Assembly (NCBI RefSeq): GCF_001039355.2
Contig: NW_019775526.1
Location: forward strand, 166,912 to 230,911
Direction: 5' to 3'
Length of the DNA stretch: 64,000 nucleotides
From: Lingula anatina
Taxonomy: Eukaryota > Brachiopoda > Lingulata > Lingulida > Lingulidae
Positions within the stretch are counted from its first letter, which is position 1. Each line of letters begins with the position of its first letter. The notes below the pieces were generated by a model, which made no database searches, was not told the origin of the DNA, and was given only the letters and a program-made list of their open reading frames with translations. Both the position numbers and the translations under genes were made by a program. This document shows, one piece after another, positions 40,601 through 53,600 of the stretch.

Positions 40601-43600
40601 CAACTGAAGAGAAGATATGCAAGCTTTCAGTCAAACTTCTTCATCCAGATCACTGACCTTAATAGAGGAAAACTGAAATAATATTACTTTGAAATCATTA
40701 TTCAAGACTGAAATATTCTAGAATTTCACTGTAACATCGAGTGTCCTAGAATAATTTATTTTCAAGAGAATGGACAATGCAACCATTAAGTGGCATAGCA
40801 ATCCATGCTCATGACTGAAACATTAAACTTTATGTTTGCATACATAATGAAAAGTTTGATGGTGAATTTCAAATTTGCCCTTCATGAATGAAGAATTAAT
40901 TAAGCATCCAAACGCAATTTTGTGTATTAGAGATGAGCCTAGGTTTAAAAAAAAAATCTCTAAACATTTACCATGGGACCCAACACCTAACCAGCCGAAC
41001 CATCAGAACTGAATTTAAAAATGCGGAGTTCAGCACTTTGGTGGAGGGAGCTCATGTATGGTGCATACAGAAGCTATCATATCAATTTGATCAAAAACAT
41101 GCTGGTATTATCAAATCAAAGTTTAATCAGCTAACTGTTGATGACTAATATCCAGTGCATTATAAATCATCACTGCATTTGTAGAAATAGTAGTTGACAT
41201 ATTTATATAATATTCTTAACAATTTTCTGTTTTTACTCATTACATTTGACCAGTAAACTTCATCATGCTCTTATGTTTTTTAAATATAAACTGATTTCAT
41301 ATACACATCACAGTTTATCACAATCAGAACTACGAAGCAGGTTATGAGGTAGAGATCATAATACAGAATTGCCACACAGGTTACTTTACTACACTGTTTA
41401 TACTCAAAGTTTCACATGAGTTACAGTGACCAAGAGATAGAACTAGAGTAGAATGTGTTTGTGGAGAGGGAGACAGATAGAGAGAAAGAAAAAAAGAAAG
41501 AAAGAAAGAAAGACAGAGAGTATTAATAATTTAGAGTACCTTTGTGATACAGCTGTTCTCGCCTTATCTTTTGCTTGCTCCAGTTCACCTAATGTCTGCT
41601 TATAGTCACCTGGAATTTTAATTAGGACACATTTTGATATCAAACTGATTGTATTCATCTGTGATTTCTTATTTGCCTTATGCTAAATATAGATAGATCA
41701 GCTATTCAGTATCAGAATGTTTCATGCATAGAATCAATATCTTAAATCGCTGGGAAGTAATGAAGACTGAAAGAAACTGCTGTGGATTTAAGTATTCTTA
41801 TATATTCTCAAATTAATTTCACATACGTATATATACATAAAAGCATTTAATGTATTCAGTTGAAAAAAAGCATATATCCAGGTCATTTTTTCTGTCTCAG
41901 TGGAATATAAAATGGCTTGCCTGTTTTAATACCATTGTACATAATGACATAAAAGGTAACAAGTGAGATAGTGTACCATCCAAAAAAAAAAAAAAGAATA
42001 CTCACCAAGTAGTTTTTCCATAGCATTTGCAACGGTGGTCAAATTGCTTCTGCATACTGACTAAAAAAGAAATGAAAAAATCGCTTATACATCACCCTCC
42101 CTGTATTCAAATGACACTACTAGAACAAAAAAACTTAGTCAAAAAATTATTTTAGTTCCACAACACTTTCCCTTCTCTTTAACTCTATAATTGTGTACTT
42201 CCATGCTTCCATGATTCCATTTATTCTATTTCTCCTGATATACATGAATCTCACAACAAAAAAAAAACATGGCCCCGTAACTCGAAAGCATCACACGTTG
42301 CGACCGAGCACAAACGTCTCGATTCCATAACTCGCCCATACTGGTCACATATAATAATACATTGTAGCCTCTTTCTGATATCGCTATAAGCAAAGTGCGA
42401 TGCTTTCTAGTTACGGGGTCCATATTTCTTTTTAGCATGGATAATATATCAAAAATCTTTTGTTATAAGATGAAAGCACATTTATNAACATGGCCCCGTA
42501 ACTCGAAAGCATCACACGTTGCGACCGAGCACAAACGTCTCGATTCCATAACTCGCCCATACTGGTCACATATAATAATACATTGTAGCCTCTTTCTGAT
42601 ATCGCTATAAGCAAAGTGCGATGCTTTCTAGTTACGGGGTCCATATTTCTTTTTAGCATGGATAATATATCAAAAATCTTTTGTTATAAGATGAAAGCAC
42701 ATTTATATTCAGTAAGTGCTGCTTCTTTTCATTTCCACTGTTGTAAATAATGTTCTTACAGCACAATACCATGCTACCTGTAATGACTGTGTTCAGATGG
42801 CATGACCACACAAAACACAAAGGTGGAAGGGTTGGGTGGTGGGGGGTAAAACACATTCCTATTATATGAAAGATTAACAAGGCATAAAAACCCCACCTTT
42901 GCTGCTTACTAATATTAGTCCTTATTTTTTGCAGTCTGAAAACATTTTTTAAAACTGTTCAAAATTTTGCCTTAAATATCTGATTTAGGTGTACTACAGC
43001 ATTGTCAAATCCTTTTTGGCTTCACCATAAAATCAGGTAAGCTAAATCAAAGACAAGAATATAATTTTGGTATAGATCAAATGGTATTATTTTTCGAATG
43101 AGCTGTTGCCTCCAAGGGACAATAAATTCTATGCACAGTTTGAGGAAAACATGTTCACATAGCAGTGAGCTCTCATTCATTTTAACATTGCTTCTGTAAA
43201 AATTTTACCAAATTGGTTAAATATTAAAGGTACTCTCCATGGGTTTGAAACTTCCCCAAAAGCTTACTTTTGCCATCCACAGCTTCTTATAAAAACCTTA
43301 CATACACCTGACATACATTTTAACTCCTTATATATTTTTTTTTCTGCAGCGTACTTGATGTTATATTTACAAAGGAACATATACTGTAGGGAAATGGTCG
43401 CTTGTTATAATGAGTGGCCAGTCATTTTCAACTAAATCAACCTTTAAAAATTTAATTAAGGGTCAAATCCAAGTGCAGAGAGGGATAGATAAATGATTCA
43501 TGAGTATGAGAATATTGCTTATTTTCCTGGGATTCTGGGAAAATACATTTTGGTGGGAAAATCTCACAGAGTTGCTTTTTAATGCCTCTAAAACAATAAG

Positions 43601-45541
43601 TTTGTTTAAAATTGTATTAAAATTTAGCCAATCACAAAATGACTCCAGTTTGTGTACCTCTATGAAAGCTTTATTAGTATGGACAGAAAAAAAGTTAAAT
43701 GACTCTAGTTAAACTAAGTTTATGTAACTCTGTGAAAGCCTCATTAGTATGAAAGGAATACAAGCAACCAAATATTTCCTGAAGCCAAACACTTAGTATG
43801 GTCAGATTTCATTCATTTCAACTCCACAGGAAAGTCAGTTATATAATATGCTATAACATAGCTGAATGGAATCCAGCGTGACTATGATTTAAGCCTAGAT
43901 CCAATGATATATGACATATATATATATATATGACTATCCACTTGGATAAAACCTGTCAGCTAACAAGTTTAGGATTCTGGGTTCACATCAAACAGACTCA
44001 ATAATTTTATATCTTGGTAAATTCAGAAGACTGATGACTTTTACAACTTCCTCCAATATATCATGTGTATGCAGCCCTTTATGACTTCAAGGTGTATATT
44101 TTCCCCATGATACGCCTTGGGAAATGAGCAAATTAAGCATACCTTTAGGTCATACAGCTGTATGTGTTAACTTTTAGCATGATTTGCCATATAAGTAAAT
44201 GCAAGAATATGATGTCATATATAGTAGATGGTTGCACATTCTTGGTGTATGTTGTAGGGCACTCTATGATATTCTACTTTAAAGTTCAGCTAAAGTTGCA
44301 TTACAGATCTATAGAACAAGTACTTTTACAAACAAAAGAATCATTCATTCACAATATCTAATGGAACAGTGAAAGCATTTCGACAATAACCTGCATAAAA
44401 CCTTGCCATTTCAAGATAGGCATGAGGTTATAAATACTTAATCTATTATCTACGCAGAAGTCTATGCCTGTATATTCATATATTAATACTAAAGACTGCT
44501 ATTTCACATGCACAGCTGCTGCAGCCTTTTCATATTTTTCAGCACAGAGTATGTTTAGTCAACTAATCTGGAACATGTAAAAATGATCAATAATTCAGCT
44601 GTAATGTAGGTCTGATGATGATTCACTATCATCCATGAAGACATTTTACTGCGAAGTTAAAAAGTTTTTCAATAAATATTGCAACACTGAAAATAATTCA
44701 TCACTGTATGATATTGAATGTTAATTGTCATCAAATAAATTGCAATTGCACCACTGTATAAAACCATTTCAAAGAAGCTATCTGCTTTTTATAGAGAGGA
44801 TTTTCCAACTGAAATCTTAAATGACATTTTCATCATATCTTTGACACTGACTGAAAAATAATGAACCGGAAGAATTATTAATGACACATACTTTGTGTTC
44901 ACATACTGTGTGAACTGTTCAAATTCACATGATCAATGTGACAAATAATAAATTTAATATTTTTTTCAAAAAGTTACAACCGATAAAGAGGTTCTGTTAA
45001 ATACATAAACCGGTAATGCATGGCTCGATGCCCTATTGATAAAAAAACATATAAAAACAAAGGTGCAGTTTCTTGATTCTACTGAATAATTATTGTGATA
45101 GGAAAGATAAATGTCATTATAATTTAATGGATTGCCATGGACACAGAACAGCGCACTTACCACTTCATCTCTACATGTACCCGTTTCTTGCTTGTGTTTA
45201 TCAATTTCATCCTTTAAATGACTAATCTGCGTACTCAGATCGTTGTTCTCTACAAGTTTCTGGCTCGATTCTTTCTGAACTACTTTGAGATTGTCTTCAT
45301 TTTCTTTCATTTGGCTCAATAAGGCCTCCGCCCGTTTTTCAATGCTCAACTTGTTCTGAGTCGCTAGTCTTAATTTCATAGAGAGATCAGAAACTTCTCT
45401 CAAAAGTTCACTGTTGCGTGAAGAGACACTCCAGTAGTTGAATGCTAAAATTGCAATCACTACAAACAGTCCAATTATGACAAAAGGCGGAGATCTTCCA
45501 GAAGGCCTCATTCCTCCTCTCGGTGTTCCGCTCGACGCCAT
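34619..45541 (-). CDS. GOLM1/2-like: Golgi type II membrane protein, GOLM1/GOLM2 (GP73/CASC4) family
   Basis: Exons in transcript order: 45541-45161, 42060-42006, 41609-41540, 40542-40411, 39954-39750, 39397-39289, 38484-37549, 36737-36528, 35325-34862, 34714-34619; 885 residues, every junction in phase. The family consists of cis-Golgi type II proteins with a short cytosolic tail and a luminal coiled coil; GP73 is also cleaved and secreted. Here a 19-residue basic tail precedes one membrane segment (about 20-36) ending in AFNYWSVSSR, very close to the vertebrate FNYWxxSSR motif, then a coiled coil to about residue 125. The rest of the lumen is Gln/Asn/Gly/Pro-rich: an 11-Gln run, many N-glycosylation sequons in the 36.5 kb exon, and octapeptide repeats in the penultimate exon. 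The C-terminus is acidic. An upstream in-frame ATG (45643) exists, but 45541 gives the family-like start. Confidence 0.9.
34937..35203 (-). repeat. 24-bp coding repeats: GQAPGGNV-type octapeptides
   Basis: In the penultimate exon of the Golgi-protein gene, about residues 741-829 consist of roughly eleven degenerate 8-residue units (G-Q-A-P-G/V/D-G-N/S-V/M). The bases repeat at 24-bp spacing, so it is a coding minisatellite and probably length-variable between individuals. Confidence 0.85.
39320..39352 (-). repeat. Poly-glutamine codon run (11 Q)
   Basis: Eleven consecutive CAA/CAG codons in the 39.3 kb exon of the Golgi-protein gene. The mix of the two codons makes it less prone to slippage than a pure repeat. 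Confidence 0.9.
41484..41512. repeat. (AAAG)n microsatellite
   Basis: Imperfect AAAG run in an intron of the Golgi-protein gene, close to the 41540 exon boundary. Confidence 0.85.
42266..42706. repeat. Direct duplication flanking a single N (probable assembly artefact)
   Basis: The segments 42266-42485 and 42487-42706 are the same sequence offset by 221 bases, separated by one N at 42486. Each contains a full copy of the MITE (second copy 42490-42644). The pattern is the same as at 4923. Confidence 0.85.
42269..42423. mobile_element. MITE with GGCCCCGTAACT-type inverted ends
   Basis: The left end starts ATGGCCCCGTAACTCGAAAG and the right end, reversed, starts ATGGACCCCGTAACTAGAAA; both continue into GCATC. 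The element is about 155 bp with no coding capacity. The superfamily is not assigned because the target duplication is unclear. Confidence 0.6.
43461..43575. repeat. Dispersed repeat copy B
   Basis: Resembles 28838-28970, including TCCAAGTGCAGAGA near its start. Here no MITE interrupts the TCCAA, so this copy resembles the empty target of the MITE at 28617. Confidence 0.4.
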
Positions 45542-46179
45542 GTTGTGTGTGGCGACCTCAGGGAAAGGTGAAGGTCGTGTCAGTACAGGTGTCAGCAGCG
45601 GATGTATTCCTACCTTAGAAGTCTTCGTGACGTGCCTACCCACGCATCTCCCACATGACAGACATTTATTTCTTTTCTTTTCTTTTTCTTTTTTTTTTCG
45701 CTTTTATCTGTTATATTTCTAAATGGTATTGAATTATTTTAAGGAATGATAAGCCAAGAAAGAAATAAGTTTCTTACCTTTTTGCAAATGTGTAAATCAT
45801 GGAAATTTTAAAATGCATACTTTGTTAATACCCGAAATATTCGTATTCAGTAACGAAGGTTTTAGCATAATTCCATGGTTTTATTTTATTTGAAAATAAC
45901 AACCCTTTGGAATAATGTTCACACCTTATTAATACAGTACTAACAAAAAATAAACTGCGCTACATACGTATTTCGAAATGCCTGTTTATTTTACCAAGGA
46001 GTTGCAACAGACACATTTTGTCCTCAACCTAAGATATATTTTTCACAATGACTGGTAACGAAGGTTTTTCAAATTCCTTTTACAGAGAATGCAGTTTTAT
46101 TGTGTTTCGTGTAAAACATTTTGACTGTGCCCTGTCGCCATATTGTCTAGCTTATCATGGATGTTTATTAATTAAAAGT

Positions 46180-46180
<1 letters not shown>

Positions 46181-46263
<83 letters not shown>
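46181..46263. repeat. (AAAT)n and (AAT)n compound microsatellite
   Basis: AAAT units followed by a longer AAT run, in the divergent intergenic region. Confidence 0.95.
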
Positions 46264-46265
<2 letters not shown>

Positions 46266-46307
46266 CTAAAAATAATGACCCGCCGCAAAAGCAAAAGATG
46301 TCACGAA

Positions 46308-46329
46308 TTTTTTTTTTTTTTTTTTTTTT
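46308..46329. repeat. T homopolymer (22 bases)
   Basis: Uninterrupted T run in the divergent intergenic region, 45 bases past the end of the AAT microsatellite. Confidence 0.9.
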
Positions 46330-47484
46330 CAATTTTTAAAGGCTGGCGACGCTGCAAAAATAGCAGCAAGCTATATATATATATTGCATTGTTTTAAATT
46401 AATATTTTAACTATTTTCTGAGATGTTAGACAACATATATTCGCTCCCTGACAATTAAGTTGCGAAGTTTCTACTTTAGTAAAAAATAAACTAGATCGAC
46501 TGGAGAATGTGAGATGGTAATGCTAGGGATTCGACACTTAGTTGCTAGACTTATGTTATTAAAGCTCCACTTGGCCAAACAAGTTTTGGCTCGCTTATTT
46601 TTAAAAAATGAAAAAATAAATCAAATATACCTATATATATCTTGAGAATCAGTCAGTACCGGTATGGCCACGTTTGTTGATATGTTTCTTGCCTTCACTT
46701 GACAGAGGCCTATAATGGGCGTGACTCACCCTGAGTTATTGTTATAAATCATTATCATTATTCTGTAGATTAATTAAGAGACCAAAACCAAAATATTTTA
46801 TTAAGCTTAATTGGAAATATCACTGCAGCATGCCACGTTGGCAAAGCTGAAATCTGGACAAGTGTACGAAAAAAAATTTATGTTTGATTTTTTTAATTTG
46901 ATTTTAGAAAAACCAATGCCGGTGAAAAATTGTGATGAAAATAAAAATGTAAATAAACATAAAAACTGATATAATGAAATAGATCCCTTTATATGAGTAT
47001 GAAAAAAAAAAAAAAACGATTGAAAGAAAAATATTTAGGGCATCGCACAGGTTTAATTTGCTTTCCCCGTGCCATAATCAAACACTGTAACTATACATAA
47101 TGTATCTCATATGTCATCTTGCTATGGTGTTAAATAATTCAAAAAGACTGGCATTCAGCTAGGCTGAATCGCTTTGTAGAATCAATCAAATCAATACCCA
47201 TGTCCCCATGAGAGTATTAATGCTATATATCATATTAGCTATCCCCGTTGAAAATAACCTTATTGAATTTCCACTGATGCATTAACATGCAATTAAAGAT
47301 TAAAAAACATGTACATATGATACTTTGGAAGCTCTTTCTTTTATACCTTAAACAAACACATTATGTACCTCATATTTACAGAGCATTACATTTTCTTTGT
47401 TGTGTGCAAAATATTTAGTTTACCGTTGCCAAGCAATATATTTACCGCACGTCACAGATTTGACCTATTTATCTACAGGTGCGC

Positions 47485-47495
47485 GCCGCCATCTT
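47485..47495. promoter_or_regulatory. YY1-like promoter motif
   Basis: GCCGCCATCTT (AAGATGGCGGC on the other strand) matches the YY1 consensus often found at animal transcription starts. It lies in a small GC-rich patch about 190 bases upstream of the cysteine-rich gene's ATG. Confidence 0.4.
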
Positions 47496-47686
47496 GTTCC
47501 TGTTTAACACCCATGGGTGCAAAATTATAGATTTTTATCACGATACTCTGTTATTCTTCGCTTCTACTACGGTAAAACAGAAACTGAAACATTTGACACA
47601 GGAGCTATATACACGAAGATCAGGATATAATCAAGACGGCGCAAGGAAGAGATGAAAGATGCTCCTGTCATAAGATACATTGTAGA

Positions 47687-50600
47687 ATGGTAGCGGTATT
47701 TTGGAAATGGTGTTGTTGGACAGCGATACTGTTCATCTGTTTACAAATAGGTGAGTTTCAACTTCAACGACTTTATATGATTGTCTGCTGTCATTTATAT
47801 GTCCTTTGAGTACCAGGGCTAGTTTTTATATAACCTTTTGGTCAACTGTTATGTGTTGTCCAGAAATAAAGCCACCGTAACTTGTAACTTGCAAAGGTTA
47901 CGTCATGCTAGCTGTGCCTCTCAAGCAGAATGGCTTCATTCAAAAAGTATATGTACAGGTAGTACCCTGAGAAAAAATGCACTTATGGTTAGCCATATTC
48001 AGTACAAAAGTTGATTCACTTCACACAGAGTAACGAAGAGAACAACATACGTACATGTACTAGTATATATACAGTAGTACTGTAGATGCAAATTGTACCA
48101 GAAGTAGTAGTAGTAGATCCCAATGCAACCAAGGCTAGCTTTTAGACTACCTGCAATTTTTAAATAAGCATTGGAATTCGTCAGTGTTTTGTATTATACC
48201 CTCGTCTTGAAAATGATTATTTATGAAAGTTTTGTTTTGCAAATAAGTTAATCTGAAGCAGTAGTAGATCCCCATGCAACCAAGGCTAGTATTTAGCATA
48301 CCTGCAGTTTACAAATATTGAAATTGGTCTGTGTTTTGTTTTAAACCCTTGCATTGAAAATTATTATTTATGAAAGTTTTGATTTGCAAATATGTAAACT
48401 TACCTTGAAAATTATTTATGACAGTTTTTGATTTGCAAATAAGTAAACTTGCATTGAAAATTATTTATGAAAGTTTTGATTTGCAAATAAGTTAATCTGA
48501 AGCAGTAGTAGATCCCCATGCAACCAAGACTATAGCTTTTAGCATACCTGCAGTTTACAAGTATTGGAATTGGTCATTGTTTTGTTTTATATCCTTGCAT
48601 TGAAAATTGTTATTTATGAGAGTTTTGATTTTCAAATAAGCAAATTGGGAAATAAAGTTGTTTCTTCAAATAATTCCATACTTCAAATTGATATGTAATC
48701 ATCTACCCAGTGTCCATGAAGTTTATTAATTAATTGATAATCATAAAGCATCTAAAACTTATGTAAATAAGTTGAGAATTAACTGCTTACTGAACTGGCC
48801 AGTATTTTATCTGCTTGCAATCAGACTTTCTCAGGGAATGGGTTTATTTCGCTATCACAAACTGTTGTGAAAATAACTGCTATTGAAATGGCCATGAAAC
48901 TTCAAAAGTCTAATTATGGAATTTGTTGCACATTTTTGACACTGCTTTTCAGCTGGATAACAGTTGCATATTTCTATTTAGCAATTTACTTAAGCAAACA
49001 TAAATTTAATATAAGGCTAACTTTTTTCAGCCAAGAAAAATTGACCACTGAGGACCATGATTACACCCCTTTTTTGATGGATTGATATAATTTATCATTC
49101 AATCATATTTTTTGGCTAGGGGGATACTAGTAATTATCTTTCATAAGGTCTTCTCTAGCATCTATTTTGTTGAAACCAATATTTTCTTAAATATTCTGCT
49201 GTCATGCAGAAAAAAATGAAAACTTTTCAGTTTTGAATTTGAAAATATATTTCACATTTTATGATATTTTGGTTACAATTTTCCCCACATTTTTACATTT
49301 CAGATACCACTTCAGCAGTATGTGACTGTGATATAGACTGTGCGGGTAACTGCACTGCGGGGACATACTGGTCTGCTGCCTCCAGTAGCTGTCAGACATG
49401 TGACACTGGATATTAGTAAGTGCAAATCAATTGATGTAATATTGACTTTCCCCTCTGAATTAGTGTGTAACATAGAAATTTATGACTCCAAAGACATTGG
49501 GCATAGATTCAGGAAATATCTATCATAGATCTTTTTTTTTTCTGTAATCCCAGCAAAGTGTTCACTGGGAAAATGATGAATTTTGAGCACAATGATTATT
49601 GTATGTATATTTTCCTTAAAAAACTTCACTGGGTTGCTGGGCCAAGAAAATACCAAATTTCGTAAATTTAATATAAGTCAGATTTTCATAAAATATCATC
49701 TGATATCAGACTAGTGGCTATGACACACACTGCTAGAGTAATACCTTTTTCTTTTCATGGAAATCTTTGCCTCTCTTGTTCAAATATTTCAGTTTAAGAA
49801 AGATTTAAACTGGATTTAAATGTTAAAGAAAAAGCATTGTATTAATTTATTTCTAATTCTTGATTCTGTAAATATTTTTTTGGAACATTTGATATATTTT
49901 TTTAAAGATTAGGCTTTTGAAAATCAAAGAAAATCTTAACCTAATTAAATATTATTATGTGCAATTATTTTTGAAGATAACTGTTGACTTTTCATTATTT
50001 TGTGTTAAAATTTTAATATAATGTACATGTAACTGAATGCGTCACTTCTGGGGGTGGGAGGGGTGTTTTCCAAAAGATTTTTGTTTTGGGTAAAAGAAAT
50101 TTTAAGAGGGATAATAAGGCTCCATTTTCTAGTATCTAACTAAACTTTCCAGTTAACATAAAGCAGTCTAGGTTTTAAAAATAATCATTGTTGAAAGTTG
50201 ATGATCTTGCATATATAGTTATGATCAGCTTCATATATGAATCACCCTTATAAATTAAAGGTTTGTGCTCTTTAGATGTTGAAATATTTAAAGATTATCA
50301 TGCAAAAGTTGTTTATTGCTGCACTAACAATTTTGGCTCACTTTCTGAGTGGATGTATTTACACTAATAAAGTTACAGTTAATCCGTGATGAATAAACAA
50401 CAACAAAAAGATCACAGTCTACATTTTCAGCAAATCTAGCAGCAAAGTCATGCTATGTGAAATTACAGCCTTTATCTTAGCATTCAAGTGTGTTTTGTGC
50501 TCGTGTTAGACCCCTTATCAAAATTCAAACATCATCAATATCGCGAAAACAGGCAAAACAAACACTTGATGGGCATAAAACCATTACAACCTGAATTGCA

Positions 50601-53600
50601 TTTGGATATGTGCGATTGTGCATGTTTGTGTAAGCTCATGCTAAGCCTAGTGCTGCAGCAAAATTCTGTTGAAACAGTTTTTGATTAGGACGAATTGAAA
50701 CACATGGATGAAAGTGATAAATAGAAATTAACAACCCTTTCCTTCCTCCAGACGATAAATTAACGCTACAAGGATGTTATACCATGCATTTTAGTCGCAG
50801 CCTTTTGAATAGGTGCACCGCTCTGTTTGTCGTACTGATGTAAAGGTTTGCTTTGGCTTCACATTCATTGTTGTCATAACTGTAGACAATCCAGATTACT
50901 GTGCCAGAATAGAGCTGCCCAAATAGAATAAGCAAACACATTGCCCTATTGAAACCCGTGAAACACTTTGGATTTAATAAGAGACATGCTTTATTTGGTT
51001 CTGGGGAGGGGTACTAGAGAGCTGAAAGGTTGCATGAATACACAAACCAAAAAGTGTGCTATGTATTTTAGAAAGGGCACAACCTTGGGTCTTTTATGTA
51101 CCAGTGAATTAGCGACTATGACTCCTTGTTTGATATTTCTGTTTGACCCTCTTGGGTGCTTAGAAGTTAAATTACCATTAATTCAACATGAGTTTCTTAT
51201 TGTGTGTTCTTTTCCACTTGAAGAAGGTCCCTTGAATTAAAGTTGTTTTCTATAAGTAATAAACCTTGATTTAAAAAATCTTAAAAGACTTTTTCCGTTT
51301 TTTTTTTAATATATGTTATCAGATTTCTTTGTCTTTTTTTTTATTTGATTTTTGGTTATAGTAGAGTTGAATTTTAACAAGAACTTCTAATTTACCTTAA
51401 AAAATGAAGGAATTTCAGAATTTCTGAAAAAGAAAAACCTACCTAAGACAGATTATTGAATTCTTGCAAGCAAACACAACCTATCTATCAAAAAATGAAA
51501 ATAATGTTTGGTGATCGAAGCATTTGACATATTTTTTAAATAAAAGATCATTGCCAGATTCACATTACACAAGCAAAGATCTTGATAAATAGATTTAAAC
51601 AAACGAAGTTAAAGATTGATAAATAAATTGAAAAGAATGAATAAAGGAAAAGATACATAAATACACAAACAAAAAATGAAGACAAATGAATGAAAATAAA
51701 GTTAAAAAGAGAGAACATCAAATAATAACAAATTGTTTTCTCTCTGTAGTTGTCCAGGGTCAAATTCATCCCGCATCCCCTGCAGTGCAGGTACTATGAA
51801 CAATGCGACAGGCTCCTCAGATAGCAGTGCCTGTATAGCATGTGCAGCTAATGAAGTAAGCAGTGGAGGGGCAGCTGTGTGTGACCTGTGTCCAGTAGGG
51901 TATAGCTGTACAGGGTCAACTAGCACCACAGCCTGTGTTCTGCCTCAGTATTCACAAATAGGAGAGACAATGTGTAATACATGCCCCAACACCAGCATAT
52001 GTGCAACGACTACTGGAGCACCTCAGGTAAGAGACCAATAGGAGGCATGCAAACTGTCAGTTAGATTTTCTCTTAAAAACCTCTTTCTGTTTGATGTTTA
52101 AGCACATGCAGGCAATCGTGAATAGCCAAGGATTCAATCACTGTCTGTATTAGAGTTTCTCAAGACTTGTTTCTCAACATAGTAAAGAAAATTTTGTACA
52201 TTTCTTTTTAGTTTTCCTGGCCCTAATATTTGATGAATCTCTTCATGTTTAAAAAAATATTTCCTATCTATTTATTTTCGGCAATTTATGTGAGATGTGT
52301 ACAGATATCAGTTTGAATGTACTACTGGATGGTGTCTTACTAGCACATTGTTGTTTATCCTATAGGAGTGTCCTGCCGGTCAGGTGCCTAACTCTAACCA
52401 GAGTGCCTGTGAGAACTGTGCTGCTGGTCAGTACAGACGGTCATCTGACCCAGCGTGTCAAGACTGCCCACTAGGTAATGCATGTGGTCATTGGTTTTAA
52501 CTAAAAATTGTTTTCTGGCATATTTTTGCACACCACATTTGTGAAAAAATTGATTCTCTAAAAAGTGGACAATTTGACAAGTTTATTTTTCAAACTTATT
52601 TGGAAAATATTAATTCATAGATATTAAATATTTTTGGGTATGTTTGAGTTATCAAATTGTAAATATTTTTATGCATCCTCTCTCTATTGGAAACAGAAAT
52701 TTATGAATTTTTGTCTGTTAATTCAATTACAAATACAGCTACATTTATTTTCATGTTGGAATACTGAAAAATAAAAAAATTGACCTGTTTATGGCCATAT
52801 TTTCATTTTAGGATACAAGTGTCCTACTGGGGGACTCTCTGCTCCAATAGAATGTCCAACAGGGTATTATCAGAATGTGACCGGTCAATCTGCGTGTGAA
52901 ATATGTCCAGCTGGTCATGAATGCTCGGACCCTACTGCGGCCACTGCCTGCTTAGCTGGACAGTATGCTGTAGCAGGGTCAACAAACTGCTCTAGTTGTG
53001 GTACAGGTAAGTGGTCAATGAAGAATGACCAGAGCTAAGAAGCATTTCAGGATAACTGTAATATATCTGTTTTATCTTACAGGGTAGTGTGTATGAGGTG
53101 AATTTGAAAGTGTGTGTATATATGTGCATTGATTGCAGATATTTTGGAGTTTGAATGAGCTTGATGGTATGTTGTATGGCAGAATGATGGATAGAGGAGA
53201 TGAATGTGGGTAAGCAATTCACTTTGGAAGTTTGAAAAAAACAGTTTCAGTGTGAGAGTGACCCCTCCAAAAATGGGGTGAAGGCAGATGAAATTATTGG
53301 TTTTAATTAATAACATTTTGCATTTTAGTTAACTGTTAGTTCACTTGGTTTTGGCTTGCTTAACATTTTGTGTGTTTAAATAATGGCTTTAATTGTTGAA
53401 TTTTTTCTGCAAATTTCAGTATTGTATTTTATAATGCTTCATCATGTTGTTTTGCTAACCTTTTTGGTTTCTATTGACTAACTTGATTTGGCAATTAGTA
53501 AGCTTTTTAAAAATGTTCTTAACATATGAAAGCTCTGTACTTAACAGGTTAATTCATTCCTGTAAGGTTATTTTTTGCTTAACAAAATTATTTTTTATCT

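Larger units (their letters stand above)
42061..45160 (-). other. Intron 1 of the Golgi-protein gene
   Basis: A 3.1 kb intron after the membrane-anchor exon. It holds a MITE, its duplicate around an N, a dispersed repeat (43461-43575) and a short AT run near 43918. No coding was recognised. Confidence 0.6.
45542..47686. other. Divergent intergenic region between two gene starts
   Basis: The Golgi-protein gene (-) and the cysteine-rich gene (+) start at its two ends, 2.1 kb apart, so it should hold both promoters. It carries an AATA/AAT microsatellite (46181-46263), a T run (46308-46329) and a YY1-like site near the right end. No coding was recognised. Confidence 0.6.
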
